Shown here: positions 34,724 to 44,025 of the stretch, in pieces
Layout: every line of letters starts with the position of its first letter
Position numbering within the stretch: position 1 is the stretch's first letter
The notes under the pieces: generated by a model
What the model was told of the DNA's origin: nothing
The model's input: the letters and a program-made list of their open reading frames with translations, nothing else
Database searches by the model: none
Assembly: GCA_024760545.1 (NCBI GenBank)
Contig: CP060501.1
Span: 806,001-870,000 of the forward strand
Direction of reading: 5' to 3'
Source: Nitrospira sp.
GTDB taxonomy: Bacteria > Nitrospirota > Nitrospiria > Nitrospirales > Nitrospiraceae
DNA length: 64,000 nucleotides
Position numbers and translations under genes: made by a program

Positions 34724-36061
34724 TTATCCATGATGTGTTCCAGTTCCTGTCAACTCAGGGGCTGCCCCCGATGATCGAACCGATTGACCGACGGACCCAC
34801 GCAAACCTTCTGCGGTGATGAGCGCCGCCAGGCGATCTGCTGAGGCGATTTCGATATCTCCGGGAACTCGTCGCCCGACACTCCAATAGGAGAGCGGTAC
34901 CCCGGATCGATGGGCCACTTCGAAGATAGATCCATAAGACTCCGTCTCATCGAGCTTCGTAAACAACAGACTCAGCTTCGGCAGATCGTGGAGACGCTCG
35001 GTGATCCGGCGAGCCTCACGTTCCGCGATGGACGCCGGAAGGACAAGGTGAGTCGTCACGGTCTCCTTTGCCAACAGATGACGCAATTCTTTGGCCAACG
35101 TCAGATCATCCGGTCCGACTCCCGGCATATCGACCAGCACAAGATCGACCTGCGCATGACGGCGGAGCCCTTCAGACAGCTGTCGGGCCGATAGCGCGCA
35201 CGCGAACGGCGCTCCAATCAGCTTGGCGTACCGACGCAACTCCTCCACCGCGGCCTCCCGATGATTGTCAAAGGTAATGATGGCCACGGATTTTCGTTGC
35301 TCAAGACGGTAGTGTGCCGCCAGCTTGGCCACCGCAGAGGTCTTTCCGGTACCACTGGGCCCGATGAAGAGACCGATGGCGGAATGCCCATCCCCGTTGA
35401 TCAATGGCCCGCTGGTTCGGATTCGCTGCGAGATCTCTCGCTGGACCGCGCGCTTGGCCGACTCATTGCCGCCCACACCCACGGCTTTCATGGTTTCGCA
35501 GACATCGTTGATGAGCAATTCGGCAGTGGACGGGTTCATCCCCTGCTCGACCAAGGAGCAGCGTAACCTCGCAAACACGGGCGACAGCGCGCGCTCCGGC
35601 GGCTGACTCTCTTCGTGCGACAAGTCTTGCAACAATCGGCTTAACTCGCCCACCACAGTATGCAGATGCCGCAGCCGGCTCGGCTTCTCATTGTCCAGAG
35701 ATGGTTTCAACGATGAGGGCCGCCTCCCGGCAACCGGTGCGCTCGCCTCACCATTCGGTTGCAGCATGGTTGCCAGCGTCTGTTGAAAGGTTTGTGCGGC
35801 CAGAGGCGACGGGGGCGCGGCATCGGGCCGAGGCATTGGTGGAACGGATTTGGGGGCCGGTTCCTTGACCTGAACGGATGGCTGTGCATCCTGATCAGAG
35901 GCTGCCATGACTTCCAGCACCGGGCGATTGAACGCGCGGAGCAGTCGTCCCCCTTCGCGTACTTCTTTCGATGACAGGATGATGGCGTCCGGTCCAAGTT
36001 CTTCCTTAATGGCCCGCATGGCGTCCTGCATGGTGAGTGCGTGAAACGTCTTTACTTTCAT
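34724..36061 (-). CDS. flhF: FlhF, SRP-type GTPase for flagellar placement
   Basis: 445 residues. N-terminal B domain (MKVKTFHALTMQDAMRAIKEELGPDAIILSSKEVREGG), a P-rich linker, helical N domain and NG GTPase domain. P-loop GPSGTGKT at 234-241 and TKLD at 368-371 are normal. The SRP-type DTYR motif reads DNHR (265-268) and DTAGR reads DMPGV (311-315), so the catalytic region is changed. FlhF localises at the pole and places FliF. It sits between flhA and flhG. Confidence 0.93.
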   Translation of the reverse strand: MKVKTFHALTMQDAMRAIKEELGPDAIILSSKEVREGGRLLRAFNRPVLEVMAASDQDAQPSVQVKEPAPKSVPPMPRPDAAPPSPLAAQTFQQTLATMLQPNGEASAPVAGRRPSSLKPSLDNEKPSRLRHLHTVVGELSRLLQDLSHEESQPPERALSPVFARLRCSLVEQGMNPSTAELLINDVCETMKAVGVGGNESAKRAVQREISQRIRTSGPLINGDGHSAIGLFIGPSGTGKTSAVAKLAAHYRLEQRKSVAIITFDNHREAAVEELRRYAKLIGAPFACALSARQLSEGLRRHAQVDLVLVDMPGVGPDDLTLAKELRHLLAKETVTTHLVLPASIAEREARRITERLHDLPKLSLLFTKLDETESYGSIFEVAHRSGVPLSYWSVGRRVPGDIEIASADRLAALITAEGLRGSVGQSVRSSGAAPELTGTGTHHG

Positions 36062-36069
36062 GGACTACC

Positions 36070-38166
36070 CTAAGATGGTTGCGCCAATTCCAAGTCGATC
36101 CGAACCGTATCGAGTGATTGCAGGCGAACGAAGGCATCGACTTCGTTCAGTCCCATGACGGGAACTGAATGAAGAAGGCGATCGCTGTGTCGCCGGAGAT
36201 GGCGGCGCACGGCCTGTGAACAAAGAACGATCGGCTGCTGTCCCCGCGCGGCGACCCTCTCGGCGGCCTGCTTCAGGTTGCTCAAGAGCTTATGCGAAAG
36301 TGCGGGATCAAGGTTCAAACTGGCGCCGGGCGGCAAGGCTGCCACCTGTTCCGCCAACGAACGATCGAGCCGAGGGTCCAACGTAATCACCAGTAGGCTG
36401 CCGTCGGGCGCCTGATACTGCTTGGTGATGGTCCGGGCTAATGCCTGCCGCGCATACTCCGTGAGCACGTCGGCATCCTTGGTGCTCGTCGCCTGGTCGG
36501 AAATCGCTTCAAGGACCGACCTCAAGTCCCGGATCGGAATGCCTTCCTTGAGCAGATTGCCGAGAACCCGCACGACCGTTCCAAGGGGCAACAGCGTCGG
36601 GATAAGTTCCTCCACCAGTTTGGGATGCGATTTTCCGACTTCGTCCAATAACGCTTGCACCTCCTGCCTTCCCAACAGTTCATGGCCGTGACGTTTGATC
36701 AACTCGGACAGATGGGTGGCAATGGCGGAACTCGCATCGACTACGGTATAGCCGGCAATCTGCGCTTGTTCTCGGGTATCCTCGGTGATCCACAGCGCGG
36801 GCAACCCGAACGCAGGCTCCTTGGTCGTAATTCCTTTCACCAATCCTCGTTGGCCGGTCCCAGGATCGATCGCCAGCAGATGGCCGGGCAATACCTCCGC
36901 CTTCGCAACCTCCACTCCCTTTAAAATGATGGCATACTCGTTCGGACGCAGCTGGAGATTGTCGCGGATATGGATCGGAGGCACCACAAAGCCCATCGAT
37001 TCCGCAAACTGGCGCCGCAACGCTTTGATCCGATCCAACAGTGCCGTGCCTTGCGTCCCTTCGACGAGTCCGATCAGTCCATAGCCCACCTGCACCTCCA
37101 TAAGGTCGAGCGGGATCACTCGGGTGACTCCCTCATCCGCCTTCGGTGCCACCGGACTCGGCGCCGGAGTTTCTTGAACCTGTTCCTGCTTGTGGAGATG
37201 ATAAGCCATCCATCCGACAGCGCTGCCCAACACGAGGAACGCCAGATGCGGAAGACCAGGTACCAATCCAAGCGCGAGGAGAATACCTGCCGCGATGCCC
37301 ACCGTTTTTGAGGATGTCAACAGCTGTCGCGCCATTTCTCCGCCTAGGTCCGTGTCTGAGGCGGCGCGAGTCACGACGATACCCGCCGCGGTCGAGACGA
37401 TCAGGGCCGGAATCTGCGCCACCAACCCCTCGCCGACCGTAAGAATGGTATAGGTCTGCGCCGCGAGGGCCGGACTCATGCCTTGTTGCAGAATACCGAT
37501 CGCCAATCCACCCAGAATGTTGACCAGCACGATAATGACGGCCGCGATCGCATCTCCCCGTACGAACTTGCTGGCCCCGTCCATAGCCCCGTAAAAATCC
37601 GCCTCTTCCGTGATCTCCCGTCTTCGGCGGCGCGCATCCGCTTCATTGATCAGACCGGCGTTGAGGTCGGCATCGATGCTCATCTGTTTCCCGGGCATGG
37701 CATCCAACGTAAAGCGAGCGGCCACCTCGGCCACACGTCCTGCGCCCTTCGTCACCACGACGAAATTGATGATGACGAGAATGGAAAACACCACCAGGCC
37801 GACCGTGTAATTGCCCCCGACGATAAAGTTTCCGAACGCCCGAATCACCTCGCCGGCCGCTCCGGCACCCTCGTTGCCGTGCAGGAGAATGAGACGCGTG
37901 GAGGCGATATTCAGAGACAACCTGAAGAGCGTAATCATCAAGAGCACCGAGGGAAACACCGAGAACTCGATCGGTCGCCGGACTTGCAGTCCGACCAGCA
38001 GAACAATGACCGACAAGGTGATGTCGAAGCTCAACAACAAATCGAGCAGAAACCGCGGCAATGGCAACAACATCACCATGATGACGGCCACAACCCCGAC
38101 GGACATCACGACGTCCGGATGCTTGATCAGCTGGTTTCGTCCCGCTGGTTCTATTGCTGTCGCCAT
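36070..38166 (-). CDS. flhA: FlhA, export gate protein
   Basis: 698 residues with eight membrane segments in the first 330 residues, the FHIPEP-like loop region ([70 protein letters not shown]) and the cytosolic ring domain. FlhA forms the nonameric gate that receives chaperone-substrate complexes. ATG at 38166 has GGGG just upstream. Separated from flhB by a 38-base gap that carries a repeat remnant. Confidence 0.97.
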   Translation of the reverse strand: [698 protein letters not shown]

Positions 38167-38178
38167 AATCCCCTAGCA

Positions 38179-38205
38179 GCTGGTGGACTTTTTCATCATC
38201 CTGTT
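38179..38205. repeat. Remnant end of the interspersed repeat between flhB and flhA
   Basis: The 27 bases here match the right end of the larger element at 40294-40320 at 24 of 27 positions. Both lie right after a stop codon on the minus strand (flhB here, fliQ there). Confidence 0.7.
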
Positions 38206-39281
38206 CATGGCGTCATGCCCCTGGCGCGATACACAAACGCCAGAATCTCCGCCACGACGCGATACAGATCACTGGGAATCTCCCTGCCGATATCGACGAG
38301 CTTGAAGATCGTTCTCGCGACGAACTTGTTTTCGACGACCGGCACGCCGTGATGGCGCGCCAGCTCTCGGATGCGTTCCGCGATCAGACCGGCACCTTTG
38401 GCGACGACCACCGGAGCTCCCATCGTGGCGGTATCGTATTTCAGCGCGACGGCCAAATGGGTTGGGTTGGTGATCACCACGTCCGCCGTCTTGACGGCCG
38501 CCATCATCCGTTTCTTCGTGAGTTCCCGCTGGACGGTCCGCACACGGCTCTTGACGAGCGGATCGCCTTCCGCCGCCTTGTGCTCTTCCTTGATTTCGTC
38601 CTTCGACATGCGGAGGCTTCGTTCCCATTCGTAACGTTGATAGAAATAGTCGAGCACGGCCAGAACGGCGATCGCTCCAGCAACGGCTAACCCGACTTTT
38701 AAGGACAGTTGTCCGGTCACTTGCAAGACGGACCCCATATCGAACTCAATCAACCCCGGAATCCGTAGAACGTCGTGGCGGGCGACCCAGAGACCGACGC
38801 CCGTGACAATGGCAATCTTGAGAAGCCCCTTGATGAGCTCCATCACGGACCGAAACGAAAACAGCCGGGACAGTCCCTTTATCGGGCTGATCCGTGAGAC
38901 ATCCGGCTGGAGCGCATTCGCGCGCCACAACAAACCTGTTTGCAAGAGCGCTGTGCCGCTTCCCATCACGAGAATCCCCACCACGATCGGAAGACTGAGC
39001 GCAAAAACGGTGATGCCGGCGTGAATGATGATCGAAGACACCTGTTCGATCGACATCCCTTCGTAGAACTCCTGGGGAAACGAGAGGGTGAGACCTTGGC
39101 GGGTCATTTCAGTCATTTTCACCATGCCAACCGGCAACATAGCCGCCAAGAGACCGACGCCTCCCAAAAGGATAGCCGCCGTCGATACGTCGCGACTGAT
39201 GGCGATCTGTCCTTTGCGGCGTGCCTCCTCTTTACGTTTCGGGGTCGCCGGTTCTGTTTTATTGCTCCGGTCTTCAGCCAT
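38205..39281 (-). CDS. flhB: FlhB, export switch protein
   Basis: 358 residues: four membrane segments, then the cytosolic switch domain with the autocleavage motif N272-P-T-H in VVITNPTHLAVALKYD. After cleavage, FlhB changes substrate from hook to filament class, with FliK as the ruler. ATG at 39281 overlaps the fliR stop by eight bases. N-terminal SNKTEPATPKRKEEARRKGQ is typical. Confidence 0.97.
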   Translation of the reverse strand: MAEDRSNKTEPATPKRKEEARRKGQIAISRDVSTAAILLGGVGLLAAMLPVGMVKMTEMTRQGLTLSFPQEFYEGMSIEQVSSIIIHAGITVFALSLPIVVGILVMGSGTALLQTGLLWRANALQPDVSRISPIKGLSRLFSFRSVMELIKGLLKIAIVTGVGLWVARHDVLRIPGLIEFDMGSVLQVTGQLSLKVGLAVAGAIAVLAVLDYFYQRYEWERSLRMSKDEIKEEHKAAEGDPLVKSRVRTVQRELTKKRMMAAVKTADVVITNPTHLAVALKYDTATMGAPVVVAKGAGLIAERIRELARHHGVPVVENKFVARTIFKLVDIGREIPSDLYRVVAEILAFVYRARGMTP

Positions 39282-40062
39282 GACCCAACACTTTCATCAG
39301 CCCGTCGATTGTCAGCTGCAGCCGCTCGATCTCACGCACCAGGAGTTCCACCGTAAACGGCAAGGACAAACCCAGCACGGCCAAGCCTGCGGCGATGGTG
39401 AGTGGGAAACTCAGCACAAACACATTGATCTGAACGACCGCTCGTCCAAGGATCGCCAGGAGAATATTGATCAGGAGAATGATGACGAGCACGGGCGCCG
39501 CCAATTTCAATCCGACGACGAACATGGATTGAGAGAGGCGCAGGACATCGTCCCCCGTTCCTGCCGGAAGTGACGCTCCAAACGCCGGAATGGCGTCAAA
39601 GCTGGAAAGAATCGTCGCGACCAGGAGCATGTGTCCGTTCAGCGAGAGAAAGACGAGTGATGCCAACAGTGTGAAGTATTGGCCGATGATGGAGGTCTGA
39701 TGCGCGGTGGCGGGATCGAACAGTTGCACCACCCCGAATCCCATCTGGACGCCGATCAACTCTCCGGCCACTTCAAGAGCGCTGAAGAACAATCGGACGG
39801 CCAGTCCTATCGTGAGGCCGATGACCATTTCGCTCACGAGTCCGGCCGCCAGGCCCAGTGGATCGTAGGGCAGGATCGGGAGCCGAACCATTGGAGCCAA
39901 CAGCACCCCCAACGCCAGAACGAGGATCACTTTGATTTTCATTGGAACCGCTCGGCCGCTTAAGACGGGTAACGCCGCCACAAGCCCCCCAATGCGGGAA
40001 ATCAGGACCAAGAAGGCTTGGAACTCAGGAAGAAGAATCTGGAAGGTCTGCGTCAGCGCCAT
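39274..40062 (-). CDS. fliR: FliR, export gate membrane protein
   Basis: 262 residues with several hydrophobic segments (LILPEFQAFLVLISRIGGLVAALPVL, VILVLALGVLLAPMV, LVSEMVIGLTIGLAVRLFFSALEVAGELIGVQMGFGVVQLFDPAT). FliR, with FliP and FliQ, forms the core export channel. ATG at 40062 has no strong ribosome site. It lies after fliQ but a 256-base gap holds a repeat element. Confidence 0.95.
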   Translation of the reverse strand: MALTQTFQILLPEFQAFLVLISRIGGLVAALPVLSGRAVPMKIKVILVLALGVLLAPMVRLPILPYDPLGLAAGLVSEMVIGLTIGLAVRLFFSALEVAGELIGVQMGFGVVQLFDPATAHQTSIIGQYFTLLASLVFLSLNGHMLLVATILSSFDAIPAFGASLPAGTGDDVLRLSQSMFVVGLKLAAPVLVIILLINILLAILGRAVVQINVFVLSFPLTIAAGLAVLGLSLPFTVELLVREIERLQLTIDGLMKVLGHG

Positions 40063-40077
40063 CGTTAGGTACTAGCG

Positions 40078-40318
40078 TGCTGTTGAAAAACTATTTGAAC
40101 ACTCGCAGACTCTCGACATCTGAAAGATCGCGGGTGAAACCAGAATGGTCCCCAGGATGTTCAAAAGGGCTTTCGTTTTCACCCGCCCACCCCAGCGCGC
40201 CGAGCGCGCCTTCACCGAGCAAGGCCGCAGCGAGCGAAGAGGCGAGGCATACTCCACTCCGTATGTTGAGCCTCTGAGCGATGCGAGAACGAAGCTGGAA
40301 GACTTTTTCAACATCCTG
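40078..40318. mobile_element. MITE-like interspersed repeat with inverted ends between fliQ and fliR
   Basis: Terminal inverted core TGTTGAAAAA at 40081-40090 and TTTTTCAACA at 40304-40313 flank a roughly 240-base body without a credible gene. The body has a further GGATGTTCAAAAGG motif near 40154, close to the end sequence. I recall similar intergenic sequence in Nitrospira genomes. It interrupts an otherwise tight operon. Confidence 0.65.
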
Positions 40319-40588
40319 TTAGTGCACATAGTTGGGAATATTGATGAGCAAATTCGCCGTGAATGTGGTCATGACGTTCAACATCCACGGCAGAAACAGC
40401 AACAGCGCACCAAAGAGAGCCAGTATTTTCGGGACGAATGTGAGCGTGGCTTCATTCAGCTGGGTCATCGCCTGGAGAATGCTGATCGTCAGGCCGACAA
40501 ACAGACTAAGCCCCAAAATCGGTGAGGACACCAGCAGTGTCGTCTCTAGCGCTTGTCTGCCCAGTTCGGTCACCAATTCAGGCGTCAT
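40319..40588 (-). CDS. fliQ: FliQ, export gate membrane protein
   Basis: 89 residues, two membrane helices (TTLLVSSPILGLSLFVGLTISILQAMTQLNEATLTFVPKILALFGALLLFLPWMLNVM), exactly FliQ length and pattern. It associates with FliP and FliR. ATG at 40588 has GAGGAG upstream. The repeat element begins right at its stop codon. Confidence 0.95.
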   Translation of the reverse strand: MTPELVTELGRQALETTLLVSSPILGLSLFVGLTISILQAMTQLNEATLTFVPKILALFGALLLFLPWMLNVMTTFTANLLINIPNYVH

Positions 40589-40622
40589 GTCATTTCTCCT
40601 CGTTGCGCGCATCTCGTCTTGC

Positions 40623-40663
40623 GTGACGCGTCACCGGTTGAGTCTTGCGCGATACGCTTCACG
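40623..40663. repeat. Palindrome and repeat-related motif between fliP and fliQ
   Basis: Perfect 12-base palindrome GTGACGCGTCAC at 40623-40634, and GATACGCTTCACG at 40651-40663 inverted relative to the 31826 motif. Non-coding. Confidence 0.4.
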
Positions 40664-40685
40664 GATACGAACGACACGCGACCGG

Positions 40686-41453
40686 TCACTGAAAACTACG
40701 CACCATCGAACCGACCACCAGATACCAGCCGTCGGCCAGCACGAATAAGATCAGCTTGAACGGGAGGGAAATCACGACAGGAGGCAGGAGCATCATACCC
40801 ATCGACATCAGGATACTGGCGACCACCATGTCGACGATCAGAAACGGGATGTAGATCAAGAACCCGATTTGGAATGCAATTCGCAGCTCGCTCAGGATGA
40901 AGGCCGGGATAATGGCATGGGTGGGAACATCATCAAGCCGCTCGGGCTTTGGGATGTGACTCAGCGTGATGAACAGTTCAAGGTCCTTGTCCCTCACCTG
41001 GTGCAGCATGAATGTTCGCACCGGCTCGATACCCCTTTTCCACGCATCCTCATAAGAAATCTGCTCGGCGATCAACGGTTGCATGGCATTGCTGTAGACG
41101 GCCTGACCCACGGGAGCCATGATAAACATCGTCAAGAACAGCGCCAAAGCCAGCAACACTTGGTTCGGCGGAACCGTGGGCGTTCCGAGCGCTTGCCGAA
41201 GAAACGACAACACGATCACGATTCTCGTAAAGGACGTGACCATGATGAAGAGGGCCGGCGCCAGGGACAGGACCGTCAGAAGAATCAAGATCTGGATGAC
41301 CACCGCAGTTTGTTGGGGGCCGTTTGCTCCGAAATCAATGCTGACCGAAGGACCGCTCGCTGCCGAACCTGACGACGGCATCAAGAGGATCGCCATTGTC
41401 CCGACCATGATCGCCCACATGATGATCCGGCCGGCGTCGTGACGGTTAGCCAT
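40686..41453 (-). CDS. fliP: FliP, export gate membrane protein
   Basis: 255 residues with an N-terminal signal sequence ([32 protein letters not shown]) and the FliP core [47 protein letters not shown] and [63 protein letters not shown]. FliP is the main channel subunit. The ATG at 41453 has AAGGAATCC upstream; an ATG at 41468 would add five residues. Overlaps fliO by eight bases. Confidence 0.96.
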   Translation of the reverse strand: MANRHDAGRIIMWAIMVGTMAILLMPSSGSAASGPSVSIDFGANGPQQTAVVIQILILLTVLSLAPALFIMVTSFTRIVIVLSFLRQALGTPTVPPNQVLLALALFLTMFIMAPVGQAVYSNAMQPLIAEQISYEDAWKRGIEPVRTFMLHQVRDKDLELFITLSHIPKPERLDDVPTHAIIPAFILSELRIAFQIGFLIYIPFLIVDMVVASILMSMGMMLLPPVVISLPFKLILFVLADGWYLVVGSMVRSFQ

Positions 41454-41847
41454 GGATTCCTTTGTCATGATTAAAAGAGCTCAACGGCAGACGTCGAAGC
41501 CATGAGGCCAAGACCGACTGCGGTGCTGGGCTTTCGGTGGAAGGATTCTGGATGGGTGAAGCGAGCAACTCACGCAATTGAGCGGAATCGCTGACGCGTC
41601 CCAATGGGACCAGATCGGTTGCCGTCGTCCCGATGATCAGATATTCACCCGCGACCGACACCAGGCTGACCGTCTTACGCGGAGCGATATAGCCGCTGGC
41701 GAGTACCTGGACAAGCGGGCGGCCGCCGGTGATTCCCAGTCGATGCCCCATCAATCGCCGGACCGCTAATGCCGCGACCCCCATGAGAACCAATACGACA
41801 GCCAGAGCCGAGACGGTGCGGAACAAGCTTTCCCATAGATCAATCAC
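41446..41847 (-). CDS. fliO: FliO, export gate accessory protein
   Basis: 133 residues from a GTG at 41847, which has AGAGGGAG upstream. One membrane helix ([29 protein letters not shown]), then a cytosolic domain with [39 protein letters not shown], the FliO/MopB pattern. FliO stabilises FliP. The longer frame to 41907 runs into fliN. It is the least conserved gate component; the call rests on the motif and position. Confidence 0.88.
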   Translation of the reverse strand: MIDLWESLFRTVSALAVVLVLMGVAALAVRRLMGHRLGITGGRPLVQVLASGYIAPRKTVSLVSVAGEYLIIGTTATDLVPLGRVSDSAQLRELLASPIQNPSTESPAPQSVLASWLRRLPLSSFNHDKGIHG

Positions 41848-41866
41848 GATCGCTCCCTCTGACCGT

Positions 41867-42235
41867 TCAACGCAGCTGCTGCACGCGTTCCGCCGCGCTG
41901 ACCACATCCGTCAATCGAATGCCGAACTTTTCATTCACGACCACCACTTCGCCGCGAGCAACCAGTTTGTTGTTCACCATCACTTCCATCGGTTCGCCCG
42001 CCAACTTGTCCAGTTCGATCACCGACCCTTGCGCCAACTGCAACAGATCGCGAATCGCCATCTTGGTCGATCCGACGTAAACCGAGACGCTCATCGGAAT
42101 GTCCAGGATGAAATCGATGTTCTTCGGAGTGCCTCCGGTTTCCGTGTTTTGGACGGACGGAAACGAAGCGGGTTGCGGAGTAGGACTTCCGGTCGTCTGA
42201 GGGTCGGTGCGTGTCGCGGATTCTGATTCAGCCAT
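41867..42235 (-). CDS. fliN: FliN, motor switch C-ring protein
   Basis: 122 residues: a disordered P/T/S-rich 35-residue N-terminus, then the SpoA domain (FILDIPMSVSVYVGSTKMAIRDLLQLAQGSVIELDKLAGEPMEVMVNNKLVARGEVVVVNEKFGIRLTDVV). FliN forms the lower C-ring and is the dock for FliH through tryptophan residues. ATG at 42235 has GAGAG upstream; 25 bases after fliM. Confidence 0.96.
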   Translation of the reverse strand: MAESESATRTDPQTTGSPTPQPASFPSVQNTETGGTPKNIDFILDIPMSVSVYVGSTKMAIRDLLQLAQGSVIELDKLAGEPMEVMVNNKLVARGEVVVVNEKFGIRLTDVVSAAERVQQLR

Positions 42236-42260
42236 AGTTACTCTCTCGGTGCTGTTCCGA

Positions 42261-43235
42261 CTAGCTCAATACTTTGGTTACGCGGCAAGCGTGATTGCCT
42301 TTGAAGATCCCTGGACTGCCCTGAATTTTGTGATGGCCCTCTATATAACAGTCGAGGAGGTCACCCGGACGCTGGTCAAGCAAGATGACGTCTCCCGGGG
42401 TAAAATTCATGACATCTTTCACCGTCACCGTCGCCGTTCCCAGCCGCACCGCAATAGGGAGGGGACAGTCCTGCAGCCGGTCACGAAATCGCTGATTCCA
42501 CTCTCCGTTCTGATCGACATGATCGGAGACGAGGCCGGAATAGAGCTTCTCTTTGATCGGTTCAAGCATGCTATAGGGATACACGATGTACAGCTCGCGG
42601 GCGGTTTCTCCCAGAATGACTTGGAGAGTCACGACCACCACGATTTCCGAGGCAGTGACCACCATCGCGAACTGAGGGTTACTTTCAGAGCGGAGGTACT
42701 CCACCTTGACCGGCACGACTGCCTGCCAAGCTTTTTCGAGGTCGACGAGCGCTTGCAGCAACAATCGTTTAATGATACGCAGCTGGACGGACGTGAAGTC
42801 CCGTCCCTCAGGCTTCACATGAGTCTGTCCCTTTCCGCCGAAGAAATAATCCACGACCAGATACACCAGAAACGCATCCATCACGAAGAGGGCGTTCCCC
42901 CGTAACGGATGCATATGAAACACGTTCAGCGACGACGGCATCGGAACTTTCTTCAAGAACTCGCCGAACTTGACGACTTGCGTTCCGACCACGGCGAAAT
43001 CGACGGCCTCCCGAAACATGCTGGTCCAGATAATCGATTGGCGGCGGATAAACCGGTCGTTGACCATCTCCATGGTCGGCATCCGCCCGCGGATGATCCG
43101 CTCCTGATTGAACAGATCGTATCGCGTCACACCTTTTGCATCTTGTGTATTGTCCTTCGGAGCGGTTTCTACCTCTCCTGAAACGACTCCCTTGAGGAGC
43201 GCATCGATTTCATCCTGTGACAGGATCTTTTCCAT
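42261..43235 (-). CDS. fliM: FliM, motor switch protein
   Basis: 324 residues. N-terminal EKILSQDEIDALLKGVVSG is the CheY-P binding peptide, then the CheC-like middle domain (DRFIRRQSIIWTSMFREAV, GRDFTSVQLRIIKRLL) and the SpoA-like C-terminus. Phospho-CheY binding here switches rotation. CheY genes are not in the window. Confidence 0.97.
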   Translation of the reverse strand: MEKILSQDEIDALLKGVVSGEVETAPKDNTQDAKGVTRYDLFNQERIIRGRMPTMEMVNDRFIRRQSIIWTSMFREAVDFAVVGTQVVKFGEFLKKVPMPSSLNVFHMHPLRGNALFVMDAFLVYLVVDYFFGGKGQTHVKPEGRDFTSVQLRIIKRLLLQALVDLEKAWQAVVPVKVEYLRSESNPQFAMVVTASEIVVVVTLQVILGETARELYIVYPYSMLEPIKEKLYSGLVSDHVDQNGEWNQRFRDRLQDCPLPIAVRLGTATVTVKDVMNFTPGDVILLDQRPGDLLDCYIEGHHKIQGSPGIFKGNHACRVTKVLS

Positions 43236-43244
43236 AACACCAGT

Positions 43245-43796
43245 CTATTGAACGACGAATTCAGTGAAATAGGCGGAGCGGACGCCGGGCTTTCTCAGGA
43301 CGGCGCTGATGCGTTGGGTAATTTCATCACGCAGTTGCAATTTTCCTTGAGTCGTTCTCACCGCATTGACATCCTTGCTGCTCAGCAGGACGAGCACCGC
43401 ATCTCGAATCTGGGGAACCCGCGCCGACAGCTCGGTGGAGACGGCTTCGCTCTCCACCTCGAGCTTGATGGTGATCTTCAAGTAACGAACGTCCGGTGTA
43501 TCCGCGAGGTTGACGATGAAGGGTTCTAAGTCGAACATGGCTCCCGGCACGGCAGCCTGGCCTTGCTTTCCGTTGACTTCGCTCGCAGGTTCGGGCTTGG
43601 CCTCCGCTTCAGCCTTATGCTCTTCCGCACTTTCCGAACCTTTATTGGATCCTCCCAGGAATTTGATGACCACAAATGCCCCACCCACACCGAACAGTAA
43701 GGCAACGACCGACACAATAATCAGTAGTTTGACCGGGAACGCCGAAGCGGGGGCCGCTACCGGAGCTTTTTCGTCTGCCGCTGCTGCATCTGCCAT
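43245..43796 (-). CDS. fliL: FliL, basal-body membrane protein
   Basis: 183 residues. One membrane helix (AFPVKLLIIVSVVALLFGVGGAFVVIKFLGG) and a periplasmic FliL domain (MFDLEPFIVNLADTPDVRYLKITIKLEVES...LQLRDEITQRISAVLRKPGVRSAYFTEFVVQ). ATG at 43796 has GAGGAGGA upstream; the extended frame to 43979 is not conserved. FliL stabilises stator function. First gene of the fliL-to-fliA operon. Confidence 0.93.
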   Translation of the reverse strand: MADAAAADEKAPVAAPASAFPVKLLIIVSVVALLFGVGGAFVVIKFLGGSNKGSESAEEHKAEAEAKPEPASEVNGKQGQAAVPGAMFDLEPFIVNLADTPDVRYLKITIKLEVESEAVSTELSARVPQIRDAVLVLLSSKDVNAVRTTQGKLQLRDEITQRISAVLRKPGVRSAYFTEFVVQ

Positions 43797-43835
43797 GGCT
43801 CCTCCTCGAGTGACTCGTTGGCCAGGTGCGGAGAC

Positions 43836-43851
43836 TGCAATGCATATGCCA
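43836..43851 (-). promoter_or_regulatory. Sigma-54 (-24/-12) promoter for fliL operon
   Basis: Minus strand TGGCATATGCATTGCA has GG and GC ten bases apart and both flanking TGGCA and TTGCA consensus cores. The start would be near 43826, about 30 bases before fliL. Confidence 0.78.
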
Positions 43852-43949
43852 CTACCGGTTGATCCCAACGGCCATCTGCCATCGCGAATCAACACACTTT
43901 TCGCATGATTCAATGGGACGCTCGCTGCGGGGTGGCCGGAGGATGGGCT

Positions 43950-43975
43950 CGCTGTCAGCCAACCGCTTGACAGCG
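43950..43975. promoter_or_regulatory. Inverted repeat upstream of fliL promoter
   Basis: CGCTGTCA (43950-43957) and TGACAGCG (43968-43975) are perfectly inverted, ten bases apart. They lie about 125-150 bases upstream of the predicted fliL start, a usual distance for a sigma-54 activator site. Confidence 0.35.
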
Positions 43976-44025
43976 TCAATAAGCTGACGGGAATAACGAC
44001 GGATACCGGACGCGGGGAATAGAGA

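Noticed and set aside
34704-34731. Upstream ATG (34731) for flhG
   Set aside because: It has no ribosome site, whereas the ATG at 34704 has GGAGGT six bases upstream and avoids overlapping flhF.
37483-38352. Plus-strand frame of 289 codons opposite flhA and flhB
   Set aside because: Very rich in H, Q, R and D, no family, antisense to highly conserved genes.
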